This document shows positions 28,349 through 38,073 of a stretch of DNA of 64,000 nucleotides, piece by piece. The stretch covers positions 1,984,001 through 2,048,000 of the forward strand of contig CAWJSX010000001.1 of the NCBI GenBank assembly GCA_963845675.1. The letters run 5' to 3'. The DNA comes from CAWJMD01 sp963845675 (GTDB lineage: Bacteria > Actinomycetota > Actinomycetes > Actinomycetales > CAWJMD01). A model generated the notes under the pieces. It saw only the letters and a list, made by a program, of their open reading frames with translations, was not told where the DNA came from and did not search any database. Made by a program: the position numbers and the translations under genes. The stretch's first letter is position 1. Each line of letters begins with the position of its first letter.

Positions 28349-29008
28349 ATGCGCGACGTGTTCCACACCGAGCTCGAGCTGATCGACGACCAGCTGGTCG
28401 AGATGACCGGCCTGGTCGGGTCGGCGATGGCGAGCGCCACCCAGGCCCTGCTGACGTCGAACCTGGCGCTCGCCGAGTCCGTCATCGCGGGCGACGCCCA
28501 GGTCGACCGCATCCAGCGGGACATCGACGAGCGGGCCGTCCAGCTGCTTGCCCGCCAGCAGCCGGTCGCGACCGACCTGCGCGTGGTCGTCGCGGCCCTG
28601 CGGATGAGCGCCACGCTCGAGCGGATGGGCGACCTGGCGCGGCACGTGGCCAAGCTGGCGCGACTGCGCTTCCCCCACGCGACCGTCCCCGACGAGCTGC
28701 ACGACACGTTCGCCGAGATGGGCCGTGTGGCCGAGCGCCTCGCGCTGAAGGCCGGTCGGGTGATCAGCACGCGGGACCTCGCGGTGGCCGCCGAGATCGC
28801 CAAGGACGACGACGTGCTCGACGACCTGCACCAGAGCGTCTTCGACGTGCTCATGTCGGGCTCGTGGTCGCACCCGGTCGAGGCGACCGTCGACGTGACC
28901 CTGTGCAGCCGGTTCTACGAGCGCTTCGGCGACCACGCCGTCTCGGTGTCGGAGCGCGTCCAGTTCCTCGTCACCGGCGACTGGGACCGGGTCGGCCAGG
29001 TCTCCTGA
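28349..29008 (+). CDS. phoU: Phosphate transport system regulator PhoU
   Basis: PhoU links the Pst transporter to the sensor kinase and keeps the regulon off when phosphate is plentiful. The 219-residue all-helical protein has two PhoU repeats. Metal-binding motifs are RMGDLARHVAKLA in the first half and ERFGDHAVSVSERVQFLVTG in the second. The start MRDVFHTELELIDDQL at 28349 gives the family's usual N-terminus; a longer version from 28223 is open but would overlap the PHO-box repeats. The gene is intact inside the indel-rich block. Confidence 0.93.
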   Translation: MRDVFHTELELIDDQLVEMTGLVGSAMASATQALLTSNLALAESVIAGDAQVDRIQRDIDERAVQLLARQQPVATDLRVVVAALRMSATLERMGDLARHVAKLARLRFPHATVPDELHDTFAEMGRVAERLALKAGRVISTRDLAVAAEIAKDDDVLDDLHQSVFDVLMSGSWSHPVEATVDVTLCSRFYERFGDHAVSVSERVQFLVTGDWDRVGQVS

Positions 29009-29066
29009 CCCGCCGGGGTGACCGAGGTCGGACGCCTGAGGGCGCGACTTCTGTAGCGTCGAGGCC

Positions 29067-29577
29067 GTGAGGACGCCGCACGCGCCGATGCTCGCCGTCG
29101 CGGCCCTGCTCGCCCTCCTGCTCGGTGCGTGCGCCGGCGGGGGAGCCGCGGGCGCCGAGCCCGAGCCCTCGTCGCGCACGTCCTTCGACTGCGGAGCCGT
29201 CGCCGACGCGCGCCAGGCGCTCGAACGCACCTCGTCGTCCGAGCTCGAGCGGCTCGGGCTCACGCCCAGCGACCCGCAGTCCCTCACGGTCACCCTGGTG
29301 ACCGGGTCCGTGGCCGCCCCGGCGTACTGGTCGGCGCTGCGCGAGGCCGCGGCCCCGGAGGCGCCGGCGTCGCTGCAGCACCGACCTGGCGACCCTGGAC
29401 GAGTACTGGGCCTCGCTCGCGGACGGCCTGGCGACGATCTCCCTTCCCGACGCCGAGCCGGGCACGCTGACCGCCGCGGGGCAGCAGCTGGCGGCACTCA
29501 GCTCCTCGTCGCCGGACCAGCGCGTCGCGCCGGCTCAGCGGCGCATCGAGGAGGCGCTGGGTCTGTCCTGCGGCTGA
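29067..29577 (+). CDS. Small secreted lipoprotein of unknown function (one apparent +1 insertion)
   Basis: A lipoprotein signal peptide ends at LLG-AC (cysteine near residue 22). The mature part is helical, rich in Ala, Ser and Glu, and has two cysteines (FDCG and the C-terminal LSCG) that could form a disulfide. The frame breaks near 29382, where CAGCACCGAC becomes continuous if one C is removed, giving LQTDLATLDEYW. The repaired length is about 169 residues. The stop region is followed by a near-duplicate of CGTCCTGCGGCTGAGC. I do not recognise the family. Confidence 0.7.
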
Positions 29578-29630
29578 GCCCGTCCTGCGGCTGAGCGGGC
29601 CCCCGGCACGGTCGGTCAGCAGGGCGCAGG

Positions 29631-30376
29631 TCAGCGACCCTGGTTCGCGACCGCGGCCGCTGCGACCTCGGCGGCCTCGGGGTCGAGGTACCGACCACCG
29701 GGCGTCACCGGGGTGAGGTCCGCACCGAGCTCGTAGACCAGCGGGATCCCGGTGGGGATGTTGAGTCCGGCGATGTCCTCGTCCGAGACGCCGTCGAGGT
29801 GCTTGACGAGGGCGCGCAGGGAGTTGCCGTGCGCCGCGAGCAGCACCACGCGGTCGGCCACGAGGTCCGGCACCACGTCGTGCTCCCAGTACGGCAGCAC
29901 CCGGGTGACGACGTCCGCGAGGCACTCTCGGGCAGGCATGTCGGCGCCCAGGTCCGCGTAGCGCACGTCGCCCGGCCTGGCTGAACTCGTCGTCGGCGTC
30001 GATCGGCGGCGGCGGGACGTCGTAGGAGCGGCGCCAGAGCATGAACTGCTCCTCGCCGAACTCGGCCAGCGTCTGCTTCTTGTCCTTGCCCTGCAGTGCG
30101 CCGTAGTGACGCTCGTTCAGGCGCCACGACCGCTTGGTCTCGATCCAGTGCCGGTCGGCCGACGTCGAGCGACAGGTGGGCGGTGGTGATCGCGCGCCGC
30201 AGCAGCGACGTGTGCACCACGTCGGGCAGCACGCCCGACTCCAGCAGCATCTCCCCGCCGCGGGTCGCCTCGGCGATCCCCTTCTCCGAGAGCGGCACGT
30301 CGACCCAGCCGGTGAACAGGTTCTTGGCGTTCCACTCGCTCTCGCCGTGGCGGAGCAGGACCAGGGTGTGCGACAT
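29631..30376 (-). CDS. gpmA: Phosphoglycerate mutase, 2,3-bisphosphoglycerate-dependent (two apparent insertions)
   Basis: GpmA interconverts 3- and 2-phosphoglycerate in glycolysis. The catalytic histidine is in LVLLRHGESEWN (residues 5-16), and ERHYGALQG-type and AAHGNSLRALVKHL segments are present. Two frame breaks occur near 30172 (an extra G in GTCGGCCGACC) and near 29973 (an extra G in CCGGGCGAC); repair yields about 247 residues, normal for the family. It sits between senX3/phoU and mshA as in mycobacteria (gpm1), so I read the breaks as errors in an essential gene. Confidence 0.9.
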
Positions 30377-30405
30377 GGTCTCCACCCTACTGAGGCCGGT
30401 CGGCG

Positions 30406-31189
30406 ATGATGGGTCGGGTGAGGACAGACGGCGTCGGACGCACTGCGCTGGCCGTCAGCGCCATCACGGTCGCCGTGGTCGGCGGTCTCGGTCTGGCCGA
30501 CCGGGCTCGCCTGGATGGCGGTCCGTCCCACCGGGGCGGACACACCCGCGACCCGTCGCCGCCACGGCGACCGCGGACCGTCCGACGTCGACGCCGACCA
30601 GCCGGCCCCCGGGACCACGACCGCCACCGCCCCGCTCGCGGCGCTGCCCGGGCAGGGTCGCGGCCGGCACCCACACGTTCCCGGTCGCCGGCGACGCCGA
30701 GTACTCGGCGGCGCACCACGACTACCCGGCCAGCGACTCTTCGCCGCCTGCGGCACCGCCGTTCCTCGCGCCGGCGGACGGTGAGGTCAGCGGGACGGCG
30801 ACCGTCGACCGGTGGCAGCCGGACACGAACCTCGGCCCGGACCGTGGCGGGCTCGCCGTCACGCTGGTCGGGGTCGACGGCGTCCGCTACTACGGCTCGC
30901 ACCTCGCGACGGTCGCCGTCGCGCGCCGGCGACCGCGTGCGCTTCGGGGCAGGTGCTCGGCACGGTGGGCGAGACCGGCTCGGCGGCGGGCACGGGCTGT
31001 CACCTGCACTTCGGACTCAGCCCGGCCGAGTGCGGTCCGGACGACTGGTTCGTGCGCCGCGGGGTCGTGTCGCCGTACCGCTACCTCCGTCGACTGGGCG
31101 GAGGGGGTGGACGCCTTCCCGGCCGTCGAGGTGCGGCGCTGGCACCGGGCGCAACGGCTGCCCGACGCAGGCGCGGCGTCTACCCCTGA
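30406..31189 (+). CDS. M23-family peptidase (LytM-like), several apparent indels
   Basis: The reconstructed protein has an N-terminal hydrophobic signal/anchor (TALAVSAITVAVVGG), a Pro/Thr-rich linker, then an M23 domain. That domain contains AGDAEYSAAHHDYPASD (zinc-side His and Asp), APPFLAPADGEV, and the C-terminal TGCHLHFGLSP with the HxH motif. It probably cleaves peptidoglycan peptides outside the cell. At least five frame changes, nearly all +1, fall near 30530, 30655, 30925, 30945 and 31092. The exact start (30406 or 30418) and C-terminal end are uncertain; it converges with the YbjN-like gene. Confidence 0.75.
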
Positions 31190-31773
31190 GGCGTCGTCGC
31201 GTCCGACCCGGCCGACGACCTCGTCGGACGCAAGCAGGTGCCGGAAGGCGTCCAGGTTGCGCGTCGACTCGCCCCGCGAGACTCGCCAGGCCCACTCCTT
31301 GCGCATCGAGGACAGGAACCCGAGCACCAGCAGGTCGTTGAACGAACCGTCCGCGACGGCCAGCACCTCTCCCAGCAGCGCGTCCACGGTGTCGTGCGAG
31401 ACCGCTTCCAGGGGAAGCCGTCCGGCTGAGGTAGACGTCACCGCTGGAGTCGACGCCGAACGCCACCTGCCGCATCTTCGGGTTGCGCTCCAGCAGCCAG
31501 CGGTAGACGCGCTTCGTGGTTCTCGTCGGGGTTGCGCACGACGAACGCCGACACCGACAGCGAGTGGTCGCCCACCAGCACCGACACCGCCGTCCGCAGC
31601 TTGCGCTCGCCCGGCAGCTGCACGACGAACTCCCCCGGTCGCGCACCCAGCTCGTACTCGACGGCGACCGGGTGGCCGTGCGGGCCCATCTCGGCCTCGG
31701 CCGCCACGGCCTCGTCGAGCCACTCGCGGACGACGTAGCCGCGCGGGCCGCGGTCCGCCGCGGCGGTGCTCAC
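31180..31773 (-). CDS. YbjN-domain protein (three apparent insertions)
   Basis: The reconstructed protein (about 195 residues) begins with GTG 31773, overlapping the mshA stop, and runs VVREWLDEAVAAEAEM, VLVGDHSLSVSAFVVR, YRWLLERNPKMRQVAFG, SGRLPLEAVSHDTVDALL. This matches the YbjN / sensory-transduction-like family next to mshA (Rv0487). Frame breaks lie near 31520 (extra base in CACGAAGCGC), 31423 (AGCCGGACGG) and 31209 (CGGCCGGG). The last repair gives an ending at TTPQG before the stop at 31180-31182. Its role is unknown but the pairing with mshA is conserved. Confidence 0.8.
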
Positions 31774-33141
31774 GGGACGACGTCCACGCGCCGACCGGCG
31801 CCGACTGAGGAGGCGGTGCCGCAGGGCGCGCTCTCGCCGAGCAGGCGCGCGAGGCGCTCGGCGCGCGCGCCGGCGTAGACGTCGAGGGTCGCGGTCGACC
31901 GTGGCGTCCCACCCGAACGTCTCGGCGTGGGCACGGGCGCCTCGCCGCGAGCCGTTCCAGCCGGGCCGGTGTCGTGCGACCAGCCCGAGCAGCACCCTCG
32001 CCCACTCGGCCGGGTCGTGGCCGTCGACGAGCACGCCCTGACCGGCCGTCGTCGACGGCGGTGACGAGGCCGCCGACGCGGGCGGCGACCACCGGCGTGC
32101 CGGCGGCCTGGGCCTCGATCGCGACGAGGCCGAAGGACTCGCTGTACGAGGGCACCGTGACGAGGTCGGCGGCGCGGTACCAGTCGGCCAGGCCGGAGGC
32201 AGGCACGGGCGGGGCGAACCGGACGACGTCGGGGATCCCGGGGACACCCATCAGCCCCAGGTCGTGGGCGAGCGCCTGCAGCTCCTCCGGACGGTCGAGA
32301 CCGCTGCCGCTGGGCCGCCGACCACGGCCAGCAGCAGCCGCGGACGCAGGGACGGGTCGCGCCGCAGCATCTCGGCCACGGCCCGCACCACGACGTGCGG
32401 CGCCTTCAGCGGCTGGATACGTCCAGCGAACAGGAGGACGGTGCCGTCGGCGGGCAGCCCCAGCCGCTGCCTCGCGGCGGCCCGGTCGGCCCCCGTCCGC
32501 GTCCGGGTGGAAGACGTCGAGGTCGACCCCCGGCGGCACCACTGCCACCACGTCAGGGTCCGCCCCGTAGAGGTCGACGAGCTCGGCACCCTCGGCGTTG
32601 GTGTTGGCGACCAGGCGGTCCGCGGCGTGCACGACCTGCTCCTCGCCGATCTCGCGGCCCGGCGGCTCCGCGACGTCGCCGTCCGCGAGGTGCGCGTTCT
32701 TGACCTTCGCCATCGTGTGCATGGTGTGCACGAGCGGCACGTTCCAGCGGTCCGGCCACGAGCCACCCCACCTGCCCGGAGAGCCAGTAGTGGGAGTGCA
32801 CGACGTCGTACCAGCCGCTGGGCTCGCGCGCCTCGGCCCGCATCACGCCGGCGGTGAAGGCGCACAGCTGGCCGGGGAGGTCGTTCTTGCCCAGGCCGGC
32901 CAGGGGGCCGGCGACGACGTGACGCACCATGCACGCCCGGCATCAGCTCGACCAGCGGGTCGGCCTCGGACGACGTGGCCCGGGTGAAGATCTCGACCTC
33001 GGTGCCGCGCTCCGCCAGGCGACGGGCGACCTCGACCACGTAGACGTTGAGGCCACCGGCGTCGCCGGTACCCGGCTGCTCCAGCGGGGACGTGTGCACG
33101 GACAGCATGGCCACCCGGCGCGCCAGGTGCTCGTGACCCAT
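31770..33141 (-). CDS. mshA: D-inositol-3-phosphate glycosyltransferase MshA (about eight apparent indels)
   Basis: MshA transfers N-acetylglucosamine to inositol-3-phosphate, the first step of mycothiol synthesis. Recognisable pieces in order are VAMLSVHTSPLEQPG, the GGLNVYVVEVARRLAERG loop, DVVHSHYWLSG, VPLVHTMHTMAKVKN, FAGRIQPLKAPHVVV, VPSYSESFGLVAIEAQAAG and the C-terminal TLDVYAGARAERLARLLG. Frame changes fall near 32935, 32745, 32490, 32320, 32055, 31970, 31940 and 31895; six look like +1 and two like -1. The repaired length is about 455 residues. Mycothiol genes elsewhere in the window argue that the gene is functional in life. Confidence 0.88.
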
Positions 33142-33226
33142 TCCGCGACGCTAACCCATTCGACCGGAATCGACCTCATGCGGGGTGGGTGCCGCATCCC
33201 CGACGCGCGGCAGGCAGGATGAGACC

Positions 33227-34045
33227 GTGGCCGACCCTGGGCGCCCGGTCGGCACCGTGACGCGGGGAACGACCAACCCCAACCGTCTGCGCCGCATCGA
33301 CCGCTGGCTCGCCGGCCCCGCGGCGGCCGCGCTGCGCCGGGCCGACGACCCGCTGGTGGTCGACCTGGGCTACGGCGCGTCGGCGGTCACCACCCTGGAG
33401 CTGGCGGACCGGCTGGCGCGGGTGCGGGCCGACGTCGACGTGGTCGGGCTGGAGATCGACCCCGAGCGCGTGAGGACGGGCACCTCGTCCCTGTCGGGCC
33501 GCCCACCCGGGGCCCCGTCCGTCCGCTTCGCCCGCGGCGGCTTCGAGCTGGGCGCGGTGGACGGTCGCCGCCCGGTGCTCGTACGAGCGGCCAACGTCCT
33601 GCGCCAGTACGACGTCGGCGAGGTCGCGTCGGCCTGGGACGAGGTCACGCACGCGTCTCGCGCCCGGCGGGCTGCTCGTCGACGCGACGTGCGACGAGCT
33701 CGGCCGCAGGGCGGCCTGGGTCACGGTCGGACGCGACGGACCCGTGTCGCTGACCCTGTCGCTGCGGCTGCGCGACCTGGCGCGTCCGTCGGACGTGGCC
33801 GAGAGGCTGCCGAAGGTGCTGATCCACCGCAACGTGCCGGGCGAGCCCGTCCACGCCTGGTTGCGAGCGCTCGACGACGCCTGGGCGCGATCGGCCCACC
33901 TGGTGTCTTTCGGTGTGCGACAACGGTTCCTGGCGACGTGTCACGCGGCGCGTGACGAGGCGGGTGGCCGGTGCTCGGCGCGACGTCGAGGTGGCGGCTG
34001 GGCGAGGTCGGCGTCGCGTGGGAGGCGGTCGGGCCGCTCGGTTGA
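33227..34045 (+). CDS. Class I SAM-dependent methyltransferase (two apparent indels)
   Basis: The reconstructed protein has about 272 residues. It contains DPLVVDLGYGASAVTTLELA, the SAM-binding glycine motif, and VDVVGLEIDPERV, the acidic loop after strand 2. Further on are VLRQYDVGEVASAW and a C-terminal half with VSLTLSLRLRDLARPSDVAE. Frame breaks fall near 33652 (an extra base in ACGCACGCG) and near 33963 (a missing G before TGGCCGGTG); the repaired end is GVAWEAVGPLG and stop at 34043-34045. The substrate is unknown. It diverges from mshA across about 85 bases. Confidence 0.75.
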
Positions 34046-34075
34046 GCTCGGTTGGGCTCGTCCGGGTCGCCGGCG

Positions 34076-34408
34076 CTACCAGGTGCCGCCGTACCCGCCC
34101 GTCGAGCCGCCACCGCTGATCGCAGCGGACCGCGGGGCGCACCCTCGCCAGGTACACGCCGGCCGCGACGACGGCCGCGAGGTTGAGGATGTTGATGGGG
34201 CCGAGGAAGAAGTTGGGGAGGGAGACCAGGCCCACGGCCACGGCGACGCCGAGGATGATCATCCAGATCTGCTTCGTCTGGTTGCCGCTGGCGGGAAAGC
34301 GTCCGCACGGTGGCGGAGGGCGTCGACGAGGCAGAAGATCTGCATCCCCAGCGCGGCCAGCGCCAGCGCCCAGTAGATGAGGACCTGCAGCGATCCCAGG
34401 AAGATCAC
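34076..34408 (-). CDS. DUF2516 family membrane protein (two apparent indels)
   Basis: This small integral membrane protein of about 110 residues has helices at LQVLIYWALALAALGMQIFC and MIILGVAVAVGLVSLP, then a third in ILNLAAVVAAGVYLARVRP. It ends with a glycine-rich tail (GGGSTGGYGGTW). The pattern matches DUF2516. One base seems missing near 34300 (after GACGCTTTCCC) and one extra near 34123 (CGCTGCGATC). The GTG start overlaps the dtd stop by four bases. Function unknown. Confidence 0.75.
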
Positions 34409-34904
34409 GCCGCCGATCCTACGGTGTCGTCCTGCCTCCGGCGCCCTGGCGCCGCCGTGGCCGTGTCGAGCAGGAGGGTCACCGGACCGTCGTTGACCAG
34501 GGCGACGCGCATGTCGGCACCGAACACGCCGGTCGCGACCGTCAGGCCCTCGGCCCGCAGTGCGGCGACCAGCGCCTCGACGACCGGCTCGGCCACGGCG
34601 GCCGGTGCCGCCGCGTTCCAGGACGGACGCCGGCCCTTGCTGCTGTCGGCGTAGAGCGTGAACTGGCTGACGACCAGCAGCGGAGCGCTGACGTCCGAGA
34701 CGGACCGCTCGCCGTCGAGGATGCGCAGGCCCGCCACCTTGCGCGCGGTCCAGGTCGACCTCGGCGGGCCCGTCGTCGTGGGTGACACCGAGCAGCACCA
34801 GCAGGGCCTGCCCGCTCTCGTTGGCCGCTGCCGTCGACCTCGCCCACGACGTCGCCTGCCACGGTCACCGACGCGTGCGTGACCCTCTGCACGAGCGCTC
34901 GCAC
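34405..34904 (-). CDS. dtd: D-aminoacyl-tRNA deacylase (two apparent insertions)
   Basis: DTD removes D-amino acids wrongly attached to tRNA. Visible segments are RALVQRVTHASVTVAGD at the N-terminus, LLVLLGVTHDDG, LRILDGERSVSDVSAPLLVV and the diagnostic SQFTLYADSSKGRRPSW, with VATGVFGADMRVALVNDGPVT at the C-terminus. Frame breaks are near 34827 (CAGCGGCCAACG) and 34743 (CGCGCAAGG), both +1. The repaired length is about 165 residues, including a C-terminal extension. It overlaps DUF2516 and follows the asparaginase gene by 8 bases. Confidence 0.88.
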
Positions 34905-34912
34905 GGCCCTCC

Positions 34913-35899
34913 TCAGGATGCGCGCCGGCACCACGGCGACGATCTCGCCGACCGGGCGCCCGTGCCCGAGCACCGGCGACGTGCCCGACCTCGTCGAGCA
35001 CCGGCGCGTCGAGTCCCGAGCTCGCGGAGCACGGCGGCCATCACCACGGGCCGAGCGCGCTGGGAGCCGTCGAGGATCTTCAGGGCCGCGGCGCGGCCGT
35101 CGGCGAGCCCCACCGCGTAGACGCCCTCCGCTCCGTCCTTGGCCACCAGCCCGGGAACGCCGGCCATCAGCCGGGTCACGTCCCGGCCCGTGCCGCCGAC
35201 CATCTCCGGGTGCGCGCTCATGGCACGGCCCACGCGGGCGAGCGGGTCCGACCCGGCCCCGCCGTGGTCGGCGGACGCGGCTCGCGCGACGGCTCCGAAC
35301 GCCCGTGCGAGACCGGTCAGGGTGCACGAGAAGAGGGGAGCGCCGCAGCCGTCGACGGCCACGTGGTGCGGCTCGTCGCCGGTCAGCTCGCGGATCACCT
35401 CGCGGATCGCGCGCTGCAGGGGGTGCGCCGGGTCCAGGTAGCTCGCGGTGTCCCACCCCGCGGCCACGCACGTCGCGAGCATCGCCGCGTGCTTGCCGGA
35501 GCAGTTCTGGGCCAGGGAGGTGGGTCCGTGGCCGTCAGCGCGCCACCGCAGGGCGGCCTCCTCGTCGATCGGGAGGTCGGGCGTGTTCTGCAGGTCCGCC
35601 TCCGACAGCCCCGCACCGCTGAGGATCCGCAGCGCGCCCTCGCGGTGCATGGGCTCTCCCGAGTGGCTCGCGCACGCCAGCGCCAGGAGCGGACCGTCGA
35701 GGTCGAGACCCGACCGCAGCATGGCGACCGCCTGGAGCGGCTTGAGCGAGCTGCGCGCGAACACGTCGAGGTGCGGGTCGCCCGCGCGGACGGTGACCCT
35801 GCCGGACGGGTCGCAGCCGACCACGTGGCCGTGGTGCACGGACTCGACCACGTCGACGCGGACGACGGTCGCGACCACGTCGGCGGCCGAGGCGATCAC
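34913..35899 (-). CDS. Asparaginase (PF06089-type), C-terminal indels
   Basis: This protein of about 325 residues belongs to the thermolabile R. etli-type asparaginases, which hydrolyse asparagine to aspartate and ammonia. Diagnostic segments are FARSSLKPLQAVAML, LALACASHSGEP, TSLAQNCSGKHAAML, DGCGAPLFSCTL and HPEMVGGTGRDVTRLM. The first 280 residues are uninterrupted; three +1 changes near 35022, 34978 and 34925 disturb the last 40. GTG 35899 is the best in-frame start, but upstream alternatives exist. It heads asparaginase-dtd-DUF2516. Confidence 0.82.
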   Translation of the reverse strand: MIASAADVVATVVRVDVVESVHHGHVVGCDPSGRVTVRAGDPHLDVFARSSLKPLQAVAMLRSGLDLDGPLLALACASHSGEPMHREGALRILSGAGLSEADLQNTPDLPIDEEAALRWRADGHGPTSLAQNCSGKHAAMLATCVAAGWDTASYLDPAHPLQRAIREVIRELTGDEPHHVAVDGCGAPLFSCTLTGLARAFGAVARAASADHGGAGSDPLARVGRAMSAHPEMVGGTGRDVTRLMAGVPGLVAKDGAEGVYAVGLADGRAAALKILDGSQRARPVVMAAVLRELGTRRAGARRGRARRRCSGTGARSARSSPWCRRAS

Positions 35900-35972
35900 G
35901 GGATGGGGGGCGGTGGACGGGAGGCTCGAGGGGGCTGGGCACGCCCGCAGCCTAGGGGCCGTGGCCGCGAGG

Positions 35973-37286
35973 TCAGGCGCGGGGACGTCCCAGTGCGCGG
36001 TAGGTCCAGCCCGCCGCACGCCACGCGTCGGCGTCGAGGGCGTTGCGGCCGTCCAGCATGCTGCGGTTGCGGACGATGTCGCCGAGCTTGCCGGCGTCCA
36101 ACCCCGTGAACTGGGGCCACTCGGTGAGCAGCAGCACGACGTCCGCGTTCTCGCACGCCTCCTCGGCGGTCTCCACGTAGGAGAGGTCCGGCCACATGCG
36201 CCGGGCGTTGTCCAGCGCGTGCGGGTCGGTGACCACGACGTCACCGCCCTGCAGACGCATCTGCGCCGCGACGTTGAGGGCGGGCGAGTCGCGGATGTCG
36301 TCGCTGTGCGGCTTGAACGCCGCCCCCAGCACGGCGATCCGCCGTCCGACGAAGGAGCCGCCGCACGCCTCGCGGGCCATCTCGACCATGCGGGACCGGC
36401 GACGCAGGTTGATCGCGTCCACCTCGCGCAGGAAGGTCAGCGCCTGGTCGGCTCCGAGCTCCCCGGCGCGCGCCATGAAGGCCCGGATGTCCTTGGGCAG
36501 GCAGCCGCCCCCGAAACCGAGCCCGGCGCCCAGGAACTTGCGCCCGATGCGGTCGTCGAAGCCGAGCGCGTCGGCGAGCAGGGTGACGTCGGCGCCCGCG
36601 GCCTCGCAGACCTCCGACATGGCGTTGATGAAGGAGATCTTCGTGGCGAGGAAGGCGTTCGCGGCGACCTTGACGAGCTCGGCGGTCTCGTAGTCGCACG
36701 TCACGACCGGCGTGCCCGCCTCGATCGCGGTCGCGTAGACCTCACGGAGCGTCTGCTCGGCCCTCTCGCTCGCGACGCCGAAGACGAGCCGGTCGGGGGC
36801 CACGGTGTCCTTGACCGCGTGGCCCTCACGCAGGAACTCGGGGTTCCACGCCAGCTCGAGGTGTGGGGCCGTACCGGCGAGCAGCGTGCTCAGCGAGGCG
36901 GCGGTGCCGACCGGCACGGTCGACTTCCCGACGACCAGCGCAGGACCCGAGACGTGCTGTGCCACCGCCGTCGTCGCCGCGACGACCTGGGTGGTGTCGG
37001 CCGCCAGCTCGCCCTTCCGCTGCGGCGTGCCCACGCAGACGAAGACCACGTCGGCGTCGGCGAGGGTCGAGAAGTCGGTGCTGAACGAGAGCCGGCCGGT
37101 GGCGAGCGTGCGGGCGAGCAGGTCGTCCAGCTCGGGCTCGAAGAACGGGGCCGCCGCCTCGCGCAGCGCCTCCACCTTCGCGGCGTCGACGTCCACGCCG
37201 ACCACCTGGTGCCCCAGCTCCGCCATGCACGCGGCGTGCACCGCGCCCAGGTAGCCGCAGCCGACTACGCCGATCGTCAAGGTCAT
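35973..37286 (-). CDS. UDP-glucose 6-dehydrogenase
   Basis: This 437-residue enzyme oxidises UDP-glucose to UDP-glucuronate using two NAD. It has the N-terminal Rossmann motif IGVVGCGYLGAVHAACMAELG, VFVCVGTPQ, the catalytic-cysteine motif GFGGGCLPKDIRAF near residue 265, and the C-terminal domain LGAAFKPHSDDIRDSPAL. Length and motifs are complete, and the gene is uninterrupted although it lies in the indel-rich block. The product would feed capsule, teichuronic-acid or other polysaccharide synthesis; no such genes are adjacent. Confidence 0.93.
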   Translation of the reverse strand: MTLTIGVVGCGYLGAVHAACMAELGHQVVGVDVDAAKVEALREAAAPFFEPELDDLLARTLATGRLSFSTDFSTLADADVVFVCVGTPQRKGELAADTTQVVAATTAVAQHVSGPALVVGKSTVPVGTAASLSTLLAGTAPHLELAWNPEFLREGHAVKDTVAPDRLVFGVASERAEQTLREVYATAIEAGTPVVTCDYETAELVKVAANAFLATKISFINAMSEVCEAAGADVTLLADALGFDDRIGRKFLGAGLGFGGGCLPKDIRAFMARAGELGADQALTFLREVDAINLRRRSRMVEMAREACGGSFVGRRIAVLGAAFKPHSDDIRDSPALNVAAQMRLQGGDVVVTDPHALDNARRMWPDLSYVETAEEACENADVVLLLTEWPQFTGLDAGKLGDIVRNRSMLDGRNALDADAWRAAGWTYRALGRPRA

Positions 37287-37418
37287 GCGCACATCCTGCC
37301 GCAGCGCGCGGGCGCGCGAGGACGGAACCGGCCCGCCCCCGGACGTGGGAAAGTGGGGCACGCCGGCGTTCGGCGTGCCCCACTTCCGAGGTCTCGCTGG
37401 GTCAGCGAGGGCGTGGTG

Positions 37419-38072
37419 TCAGCTGCCGACCTTGTCGGCGGCGGCGGACGCGGCCTTGGTCGCCGAGGCGGCCGTCTTCTTCGCGGTGGTCGTCGCGCCC
37501 TTGGCGGCGGACTTCGACGCGGTGGCGCGCTTGCGAGCCGTCGTCGCGGTCCGCTTCGCGGGCGTCTTCGTGGCCTTGGTCGCCTTGGTGGCGCTCGAGG
37601 ACACCGACGTCTTGGTGGTCTCGGCGGCCTGCTCGGCCTGGCGGGTCGCGGTGGTCACCGTGGCCTTGGCCGCGGTCGTGGTGTCCTTGGTGCCGCGACG
37701 GACGGTGGTGACGGCGGCCTTGGTGCGGCTCAGGGTCGTGCGACCCTGCTCCACCAGGTCCTGCGTCGCCTTCTGGCGGCGGATGCGCTCGACGAGCTTC
37801 TTGCCGCGGTCGGCGAGGTCGTCGAAGCCCTCCTCGAGCTTGCCGGCCGCCTCGAGGCCCTTGCTCACGGCGGTGGTCGGGAGCTGCTTGGCACCCTGCT
37901 GGATCGAGGCCTGCAGGTTCACGCCGTCGAGCTCCTTGCGAACCTCGGCGGCACGCTTCTGCGCGGTGCTCTGGGTGGCGCGGACACGCTCGACGGCGAG
38001 GTCGGTGATGCCCACGACCACGTAGCCGGTGTCGACTGCGGTCTTCTTCAGGTCGTCAGAAAGGGTCGTCAT
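37419..38072 (-). CDS. HbhA-like lysine/alanine-rich protein
   Basis: This 217-residue protein has an N-terminal helical, heptad-rich region (residues 1-115) and a C-terminal tail of Lys/Ala/Thr repeats (KAT, KRT, KSAAKG, TAKK motifs). It resembles mycobacterial heparin-binding hemagglutinin HbhA and eukaryotic H1-like basic proteins. HbhA proteins sit at the cell surface or with lipid inclusions and bind polyanions; a DNA-compacting role is also possible. The start is one base after the stop of the XRE gene, with GGAGGA spanning that stop, mirroring Rv0474-hbhA. Which role applies cannot be told from sequence. Confidence 0.75.
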   Translation of the reverse strand: MTTLSDDLKKTAVDTGYVVVGITDLAVERVRATQSTAQKRAAEVRKELDGVNLQASIQQGAKQLPTTAVSKGLEAAGKLEEGFDDLADRGKKLVERIRRQKATQDLVEQGRTTLSRTKAAVTTVRRGTKDTTTAAKATVTTATRQAEQAAETTKTSVSSSATKATKATKTPAKRTATTARKRATASKSAAKGATTTAKKTAASATKAASAAADKVGS

Positions 38073-38073
38073 G

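Noticed and set aside
30376..33141. True pseudogenes or a decaying genomic island.
   Set aside because: The genes are conserved core functions, protein sequence between breaks is well kept, no stop-rich decay or mobile elements are seen, and the breaks stop abruptly at about 50.6 kb.
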